From Hyposmocoma kahamanoa (Eukaryota; Arthropoda; Insecta; Lepidoptera; Cosmopterigidae), in NCBI RefSeq assembly GCF_003589595.1, contig NW_020653945.1, positions 2,448,157 through 2,512,156 of the forward strand: a DNA stretch of 64,000 nucleotides, in the 5' to 3' direction. The notes under the pieces were generated by a model. That model did not search any database, was not told where the DNA came from, and saw only the letters and a program-made list of their open reading frames with translations. Shown in pieces: positions 56,930 through 64,000 of the stretch. How positions within the stretch are numbered: the stretch's first letter is position 1; each line of letters opens with the position of its first letter. The translations under genes were made by a program, and so were the position numbers.

Positions 56930-58165
56930 TTACTTGATTTTACCACTTACTAAATATTTAAAAAATGTTATTTGTAAGATTTTTACGTCTCTAAGGTATG
57001 TTTCAAAGGTTCGGCCATAACAACTCATCTGTATCTATGACTTTACTTACGGATTATTTTCTAAACCTTTAGAGAAGATCTGTGGCCAGTAGTGGGACAC
57101 GTAATATTTTTTCTACTCCTGGGGGCCTACTATGAGCTCTTATAGCAATCCTGTTTAGGCCCGTAAGTTGGATAGCCTGTCAAATTCGTACTTATGACCT
57201 TACAAAAACAATTCACTGTTCATGCAGTTTACGTTCCCCATCCGAAATCCGTTCACCTTTTCTTTCATAGTCAAATCGTATCATGATGTGTCATCTGCCA
57301 TGCACATGGCGGTGTCATCTGTCAAAATAAGCAATTCAAGGAAAGTTACTCCGTGACAAACTTTTTTTTGAAAATGTCGAGATTTTTTTACATTTTTAAG
57401 AGAGAGAGAGAGAGAGAGACTTTTTTGGCTGTTGATCGAGCAAATGATCTTTCGACATGGACAATCTAGCAAACGTTTTCGACCAATTAATGTTACATCA
57501 AACGGCGTTCGATCTCAAGCACCCGTCTGTTAGGTCGTGCCGATTGAAATATATTACACGAAAGAAGTCCTAGCGGTGACGATAATAAGGAACTAAGGGA
57601 ACAATCCTTGCTATTTGGTGTCATGAAATTTATTAGTAATATCACTAAAATGAACTCATGAAACATTAAAAACATTAAAAACATCCGCAAGGACTAGACT
57701 ATGTAAAGGAATGAAGGGCCAGAGGCTGCCCTTGACCTATTTTCCCTATGCCATTTGCAGGAGCGATTGAAGCGCTTGTGACCTTCTGTAATTGTGACCA
57801 AAAGTGGAACGAACCAATACATACAATAAGGCTGTAAACGACAATCATTTGGTGGATATAAAACAGTTTTGCTTCGGTTCTGGTTTCGGGTGAAATAAAA
57901 TTGGACGTAGTTAAACAAAAGGATCCAATGCACATCTAGTCACTTTCGAGATATGGCGGTTTGAAGTTTAAAAGTGTTCTAACTCTTGTTTTATTTTCAA
58001 AATTTATAATGTCATGTAACTTCAGAGATATTTATTTACGTTTATATGTTGGATTGTATGCTTTTTGCTTAACTACCTACGTCCAATCGGGGGGCGTTGA
58101 TGCTGTTCAAGAGGTATTACCGCATTCTAAAAAAAACCTGAATTATCTGTATAAACTACACTACA
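56930..58165. other. Non-genic stretch with GA microsatellite
   Basis: A (GA)n run lies at 57399-57419. CTGTGGCCAGTAGTGGGACA near 57080 is a phrase frequent in lepidopteran LINE tails. No supported exon. Confidence 0.5.
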
Positions 58166-58169
58166 TATA

Positions 58170-60130
58170 CAGGGTATCCCACGGCTATGCCACATGGAGG
58201 GAAAGTACCTTAAAAACCATTGATAGAACATTTTACTGAAAGAAGATTTCATTTTGATTTTAAAAACAATTCGAACTGCATTCAAAGATTTTTAAATAAT
58301 CGCTTCTCTGAACCGGGAATCGAACCCGCAAAATGTGAAAAAAAAAACCACCTGTAATTTTATTATACTGATCGAAAGACTCAATCATAAGGATTGTTTT
58401 CTTCTAAATAACATAACATCTTAAATAAAAGGAAGACTATGAAATTTCACTTTAATTTGAAATTTTGTTCACGAAAATGGATAACTTTTTCTTTGACTAT
58501 GCCGCGCTCATAACAACATACATTATCATTTCAAAGTATTACTAATGAGTACAAACTTGAGAAACACATATCATTTCCCTATTAAAAGTGCTTGATAAAA
58601 TAATAAGGAAATTCACAAAGAACTTCACAATCACAAAGCGGCTGGATGTTTATAAAATAATAATTTGAAAGTGTGTTCCATTTTCAAACGTCTATGTATT
58701 CTTTAGTTTTTTTAGTGAATTTCTTTCTCGATTTGTTGCATTGCAATTGTTGTGTGAATTTACTTACCATGGCGTATCAACATAATTTGGATTTAATGGA
58801 AGCATACTATATGAACCATAAAAACATATCACTAGCTTTCCAGTGGTACCGCGAACGGTATCCCGATAGAGAAACACCACCTCGGTTTATTTTGAAAAGG
58901 TTGATGGATAATTTGAAAAAATTAGGACGATTTCATCGTCGCGTACCGCAGCCACCAAATGATAAACGTTAATAATGATGAACTCGACATTTTGATTTAC
59001 TTTGAAGCGAACCCGAAGAATTCAGTGAGGGAAGGTGAAGAAGAAATTGGAATTTCAAAAAGCAAAATACACCGCATATTGAAAAAATACAAATTTAAGA
59101 GTTATGTTGAAGGGTGATTACTTCAAAAATTACGCCCGGGTGATGCCGAAAGACGACTTATTTTCTGCCACCAAATCGAGAGGCTCATCCGTCAGAATCT
59201 AAATCTCCTGACTAACATTATTTGGTCAGACGAGTCAAACTTCAGTAGCAATGGTATGTACAACCGGTGTAATAATCGTATTTGGTCCAGACAGAATCCC
59301 TTACGAATCCGCGAGACTAATAATCAAGTGCGTTTTTCATTCAACTGTTGGTGTGGGATTGTGAAAAACCGGGTTGTCTTAATACATTTTTACGTAGGGC
59401 ATCTGAACTCTGAAAAATATTTAGAAATACTTGATATTTAAGGAGCGAGATTAATAATCTTCCCGATGCAGAACGACGAAGTCTCATTCTTCAGCAAGAT
59501 GGGGTTCCGGCTCATAATAGTCGGAGAACAGACTTTCGTAATGAACATTTTCCTACCTGGATCGGTACTCATGGACAAATTAAATGGCCTCCGAGATCCC
59601 CGGATCTAACCCCGTTACATTTTTTTTTATGGGAATATGTAAAAGATTTAGTTTACAGGAACCGGTATGACAGTCTGCAGGAGTTACAAACTGAACTTAG
59701 ACGTATTATTTTAAACATTCACCTTGAAAAGATAAATAAATCAACAGGAAGCGAAATTATGAAAAGAGTGAGAATTTGTATACTACACATGGGAGACATT
59801 TCGAACATTTGATAACTTAAATTGATTGACTGTAAGTTGCAAATAAATGTACCTAATTATTTTAATTAAATTTCAATTTCATGGTCTTCCTTTTATTTAA
59901 GATGTTATGTTATTTAGAAGAAAACAATCCTTATGATTGAGGCTTTCGATCAGTATAACAAAATTACAGGTGGTCTTTTTTCACATTTTGCGGGTTCGAT
60001 TCCCGGTTCAGACAAGCGATTATTTAAAAATCTTTGAATGCAGTTCGAATTGTTTTTAAAATCAAAATGAAGTCTTCTTTAAGTATTTAAGGTACTTTCC
60101 CTCCATGTGGCATAGCCGTGGGACACCCTG
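58170..60130 (+). mobile_element. Mariner-type transposon with ~270-bp terminal inverted repeats
   Basis: It starts CAGGGTATCCCACGGCTATG and ends with the reverse complement of CAGGGTGTCCCACGGCTATG, between TA dinucleotides (58168-58169, 60131-60132). The inverted repeats stay similar for about 270 bp each (GAGGGAAAGTACCTTA, TGCATTCAAAGATTTTTAAA, GGGAATCGAACCCGCAAAAT, CTTAAATAAAAGGAAGAC). A broken transposase lies between. TA target and DD34D spacing place it in Tc1/mariner. Confidence 0.9.
58770..59808 (+). pseudogene. Mariner (DD34D) transposase, frameshifted
   Basis: It starts MAYQHNLDLMEAYYMNHKNI and a helix-turn-helix segment WYRERYPDRETPPRF, with a stop at 58970. Homology continues in other frames: SKSKIHRILKKYKFKSY, IIWSDESNF (first catalytic Asp), LQQDGVPAHN (second), and WPPRSPDLTPLHFFLWEYVK (third Asp, 34 residues after the second). 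It ends KRVRICILHMGDISNI. At least three disruptions; inactive. WPPRSPDLTPLDFFLW is the usual form, so Asp to His at one site is a further change. Confidence 0.85.
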
Positions 60131-60139
60131 TATATAATT

Positions 60140-61330
60140 TTCTATCCTCGTGATTTTTTTGTGTTAAGTTAATGTAAATAACACTTGTTTTCAATTATTT
60201 TTTGTGTGTAGTGGGCGTTGAAATATCTTGCCTAAGTGGGCGGTAAGCCAACAAGTTTGGGAACCTATGCTTTAGGTTATGCAGCAGCATTGAAAAGTCT
60301 CTGTGGATTCGAAAACACAAAGCCGAATAATTTAAAAAATAATCGCTTGTGTTTAATACATAACAAGAGTCGGCTATTATCGTAACAATGGTAGAGAAAG
60401 AATAATAAATGCCTAACGCTCTGGCCACACAGAGGCGGTAGCGGGAGCGTTCTGGGCCCGGGAATTTTTGTAATGTCTGAGTTCTTATGCACCCTGCCAC
60501 AATGAAACCGGGTGGCGAGGCGGCGCGTTACGGAACAGATAAACGGATGCGGGCCGGACCCGGAGCGAACGCGGGCGGCCGCAGAGCTGTATTCCACTGA
60601 TTTCTATGCAACCGTCCATACAGAGTTGTGGGGCGCGGTTCGGGAGCGGGACTTCACCGGGATTGCACTACAACAATAACTGAATGAGTCTCAGACATAA
60701 GTTTTTTTACTTACCTACTTCGTTTCATCTTTCGGAAAATGATGACAAACAGCCGTACACAGCACTATTCACACCATTATAAATAGTAACGTAAAATAAA
60801 GTTTTATATTAACGTACCAGTTTCGTAATGAATAAATGAAAGCTATATTCAAATATCAAAGCCGTCTTCGCGCGAAAACGGCTCGCCGGCAGCCTTGTTG
60901 TCGTTCAGTCAAAGTGACCGGCAATGTGCGGGGCGTGGTGCGGTATCTAAAGCTAGGGAGGGGCAGAGAGTGTCCGTTCTCTTTACTTTTTGTTCTCTGC
61001 TTAAGAGCTACTGTCGAAGACCCTCGCTGTGTAGTTTCTAATTTACATCAAATTAAAAATCTACGAGTTGCTCTTTTTAATTTGATATTTCGTACATTTG
61101 GTGTAATAATGCCACATCTGCCAAATGAAAACTTTTCAGGAGAAAAGTTTAAAGACCACGTTATTTAATTACCTCAATCATCTCAATGAAATATAACATT
61201 ATACAATAATAGACCTTTCATTAATTAAAATTGACATTGTAGGTATATTGTTTATGGTCTTTTTAACTTAAGACATTTTGTTTATTTTAGTATTGTGACT
61301 GATTTTATTTTATTGGACGACGTGAATACA
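60140..61330. other. Spacer between mariner elements with GC-rich patches
   Basis: A GC-rich segment at 60405-60670 (CTCTGGCCACACAGAGGCGG ... GCGGTTCGGGAGCGGGACTT) and another at 60860-60985 stand out from AT-rich surroundings and look like MITE remnants, but I could not find matching terminal repeats. No exon supported. Confidence 0.5.
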
Positions 61331-61335
61331 GTGTA

Positions 61336-62642
61336 CAGGGTGGAAATTTGTAATGCCACCTAGAGGGAAAGTACTCTAAATACTGGAGATAGAAATTTTT
61401 TCTTAAAGGAAACATTCCTTTATTTTTTAAAAGAAATAAAACTGCTTTCATGGATTTTCGAAAATTTCTAGCAACACGCGGGAATCGAACCCGCTTTAAT
61501 CAGAAAGAAATGCACCCTGCACTTTTATTGCATCGATCAATGGGGTTAATTATAAGAATAAAATCTCTCTCACAAAAATTGGTTAATTAAATGAAAAAAA
61601 AAAACCATGAAATCTTAACGTATTTTTTAATACAGTTGCTCAAAACGTGGTATTTTTCGCACTACAAATCGTGCGGAAAGTTGGATTTCTCGCACTAGTG
61701 CTTTTTACTTTTCCAGTTTTTTTTTAATTTACTGTTGTTTTAAGTCTTAAACATAGAACTAAAGAGATTGTATATTTATTTCATATTTATGTGCTTTGTG
61801 ACGTAAGTCATTCGTCATTAAAACTTATATTTATTTACAAATACTATATAATGAACGTATCGAGTGGAGGTCCACAGTCTCTGTCTACCCCTGAATAAGT
61901 GACAGGCGAGATTTTTATGTATATATTTGTTCTATGTATTACAGATAAATTGTATCTCACTACCGTGCACGGGTTCCTAAAGAAGTTTAAACAAAAGTAC
62001 CAGGACTTCATAACAAGAAAAGTGGTTACAGACCGATATTACAGAAAATAAACAAAAACAGCACGTTAGAACTAGATTTCCATAGACTTTTAAATAATGG
62101 TTGCAGTGGTTGTATTTCATTATTTTAATTTACTAGCAGAAAATGAGTTTTTTTAAATACTGTTTTATTTTACTTTCAATGTAGTTTTTATCAAACGTCG
62201 TTTGATACACGTGCGGATTTGTCATTTTCACTTGTCTCGCGTCTTGACCCTCGCCTCTGCCTCGGGCCAAGAAGCCTCGAGACTCGTGAATAATGACTAA
62301 CTTTCCGCACTTGTATCAAAAATAACTATTAATAAAACGAAAAAAATGGTAATCTAACCAATTAATTGCTCGAAATGAGCTCCATTTTCTTGGATACACA
62401 AATTTAATCTTTTAACGAATTCATTTTGAAGGCTGAGGTTCAGAATACGATTTGTAATACAATTCATCACAACACGTTATTAAAAGTTACTCAAAATGAA
62501 GTGTTGCTAGAAATTTTCGAAAATCTATGAATGCAGTTTAATTTCTTTAAAAAAATAAAGGAATGTTTCCTTTAAGTACAAATTTCTATCTCCAGTATTT
62601 AGAGTACTTTCCCTCCAGGTGGCATTACAAATTTCCACCCGG
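61336..62642 (-). mobile_element. Internally deleted mariner-type element
   Basis: Left tip CAGGGTGGAAATTTGTAATG and right tip (reversed) CCGGGTGGAAATTTGTAATG, between TA dinucleotides (61334-61335, 62643-62644). The repeats extend ~150 bp (GAGGGAAAGTACTCTAAATA, CTGGAGATAGAAATTT, GATTTTCGAAAATTTCTAGC). The left repeat continues into GCGGGAATCGAACCCGC, the right does not. The only coding trace is a transposase C-terminus near the right end, so the element is non-autonomous and in minus orientation. Confidence 0.87.
62354..62480 (-). pseudogene. Mariner transposase C-terminal remnant
   Basis: Minus strand: MNCITNRILNLSLQNEFVKR then LNLCIQENGAHFEQLIG and stop. R-x-x-x-CI...G.HFE.L is the standard end of mariner transposases. 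Nothing of the catalytic domain is left. Confidence 0.75.
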
Positions 62643-62647
62643 TATAA

Positions 62648-62815
62648 TGTATGGCCTCTGTCGTCGAGTGGCTTGGACACCGTTTTTCATGGTGTCGCCA
62701 TCTCTGAGGTCCGGGGTTCGATCCCTGGCCGGGTCAGTATAGAAACTAACTTTTCTATTCTGTCTCGGGTATATATAGGCTATGTTGAGTGTGTGCGTTA
62801 TTATTATTATTATCA
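62648..62815 (+). mobile_element. tRNA-headed SINE (family C tail, different head)
   Basis: GGCCTCTGTCGTCGAGTGGC (A-box-like) and GTCCGGGGTTCGATCCCTGG (B box), then a short body and GGCTATGTTGAGTGTGTGCG followed by (TTA)n. The tail is shared with the family C copies at 9221, 9520 and 52560. It lies immediately beside the mariner end at 62642. Confidence 0.78.
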
Positions 62816-63107
62816 CAAAGAAATGAATCAACTTCAGTTGGATTCTGCGAACCAAATTAGATAGGAGTTATAGAATGTCACGGTTGTCATATTTTCTTGT
62901 ACTTCGTATTATTTTTATAACTTTCAAGCAACGATATCCACGTCCTAAAGATTTTTAAAGATTCCCATGAACAATATTACAAAGTTAGTTTGTTATATAA
63001 ACATGCAAGAGTAGATAGTGTGCAAAATGTACACTTGCATTATTCGTGCGCGATTATTGATTTTATTTTCCGTAGAATAAACATTGGAGTATCGAATAAT
63101 TATAAAA

Positions 63108-63345
63108 TTAGGAAATGAAACTATTTTTCCGGATTCAAATCGCGTATATTTGTTTTTTCAAACAAACCGACGTTTCGGGCCCTTTACAGGTCCCATGGTC
63201 ACGGTTGACATGTCATGACAGTCAAAAACTTTTGTTTGAAAAAGTTGAAAAAACAAATATACGCGATTTAAATCCGGAAAAATAGTTTCATTTCCTATGT
63301 GTAACAATCGCGAAAACCTAAGAACTCGATAAATTATAAAATTAA
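63108..63345. repeat. Repeat family M, palindromic copy
   Basis: The left arm AAATGAAACTATTTTTCCGG ... ATATTTGTTTTTTCAAACAA is repeated inverted on the right (TTGAAAAAACAAATATACGC ... CGGAAAAATAGTTTCATTTC). The centre is ACGTTTCGGGCCCTTTACAG and GGTCCCATGGTCACGGTTGA. A further half arm is at 63365-63425. Confidence 0.8.
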
Positions 63346-63429
63346 TTGGAAAATATATTTGGATATGTTTGTTTGAAAAAACAAAATGTATGCGATTTAA
63401 ATCCGGAAAAATAGTTTCTTTTCTGAAAA

Positions 63430-64000
63430 TAAATCTTAAAAAAAATTATGAGGTGTAGTATGAGCGGGAAAGTCCAAAAATGCAAAAAAATGTTTATTCG
63501 TTAGGAACGTGCTATTGGTAAATATTCTCTTAGAATTCAGTATTTATTCATATTACAAAACCTTTGTATTAAAAACAAAAGTTGTCCTTACACAATAAAC
63601 AAGTAATGACGAACCCTTCCTCGATGGATGGCTTTCATAATGTTGGCAAACATCTGGCAAATGGAATGGGTAAAATGCGAACTTTGTTATTACACTTTAT
63701 TGTTATTACTCTCAAACTCACTAATATATGGACATATTGACCGGCTTTTTGTACCTAATAATATAAAGAGGAAAGTCCTTTTTGTTTGAAAATATGTTAG
63801 TCTAGAATCCCATCCGCCTAAAAGAGAAGCAGTATACGAGAGTTATTTTCGCAACGTTTAGTCTGATGTTCAAGATCAGCCTAATTACCGTAGCCATTGT
63901 TTTTTCTCTCTTAATCTACCCAATAACATTGAAATATGAACAAGTTTAAGCTTAATCAGTATATATAAATGGCAATACAATAGACAAAGTGGGTTTCGAG
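63430..64000. other. Right edge, nothing recognised
   Basis: AT-rich sequence with no conserved frame, repeat or splice-bounded exon that I can support. Confidence 0.5.

Noticed and set aside
57961..58239. 92-codon plus-strand ORF running into the mariner end
   Set aside because: Its last part is translated from the transposon inverted repeat, and the first part has no recognisable domain.
60836..61168. 110-codon plus-strand ORF
   Set aside because: No homology, no splice or promoter context, and it passes through a GC-rich element-like patch.
62650..62735. tRNA gene
   Set aside because: A tRNA-like promoter with a SINE tail shared with other copies; no acceptor stem.

Overview
The window is animal nuclear DNA, most probably from a moth or butterfly. 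It is AT-rich, its genes have many short exons with GT-AG introns, and it is crowded with tRNA-headed SINEs, non-LTR retrotransposon tails, mariner elements and terminal-inverted-repeat MITEs of the kind common in Lepidoptera. Two 400-base N runs (6157-6556 and 29764-30163) are assembly gaps. There is no bacterial gene organisation, rRNA or CRISPR array.

Five protein genes can be supported. (1) An SMG7 orthologue (nonsense-mediated decay factor with a 14-3-3-like domain) fills 23541 to 1 on the minus strand: thirteen phase-consistent exons, about 609 codons, with the C-terminal part beyond the left edge. Its exons are GC-rich islands in AT-rich, transposon-filled introns. (2) A divergent MATH-like/BTB gene lies at 25859-27010 on the plus strand. 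(3) Casein kinase 2 beta runs from 34550 to 29097 on the minus strand and is nearly identical to its animal orthologues, but the exon or exons for residues ~124-186 are missing and must lie in the second gap. A spliceable alternative C-terminal exon sits at 27709-27678. (4) A second MATH-like/BTB gene, a distant paralogue of the first, lies at 37782-36764 on the minus strand. (5) An unrecognised plus-strand gene starts at 39529. Three exons over 16 kb fit together in phase (39529-39716, 44507-44650, 55228-55306) and it probably continues to the right.

Layout: 1-23.6 kb is SMG7 with inserted elements; 23.6-25.8 kb is intergenic, with a solo LTR and a cluster of CTCGAG motifs; 25.8-27.35 kb is BTB gene 1; 27.46-34.6 kb is CK2 beta, tail to tail with BTB gene 1; 34.6-36.7 kb holds several MITEs; 36.76-37.9 kb is BTB gene 2; from 39.5 kb onward come the unrecognised gene and its very large introns. 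From 40 to 64 kb almost everything recognisable is mobile DNA, ending with two related mariner-type elements at 58170-60130 and 61336-62642.

The most informative mobile-element story is a TIR family with perfect 8-bp target duplications at four sites (8250, 11856, 47545, 55559). It includes one 1.23-kb long form and a 22-bp remnant consisting only of its two tips. I see no gene cluster that looks like a new defence or metabolic system. The best leads are the unrecognised gene, this element family, the mariner TIRs that contain a tRNA-like B box, and the upstream AUG arrangements of SMG7 and the unrecognised gene.
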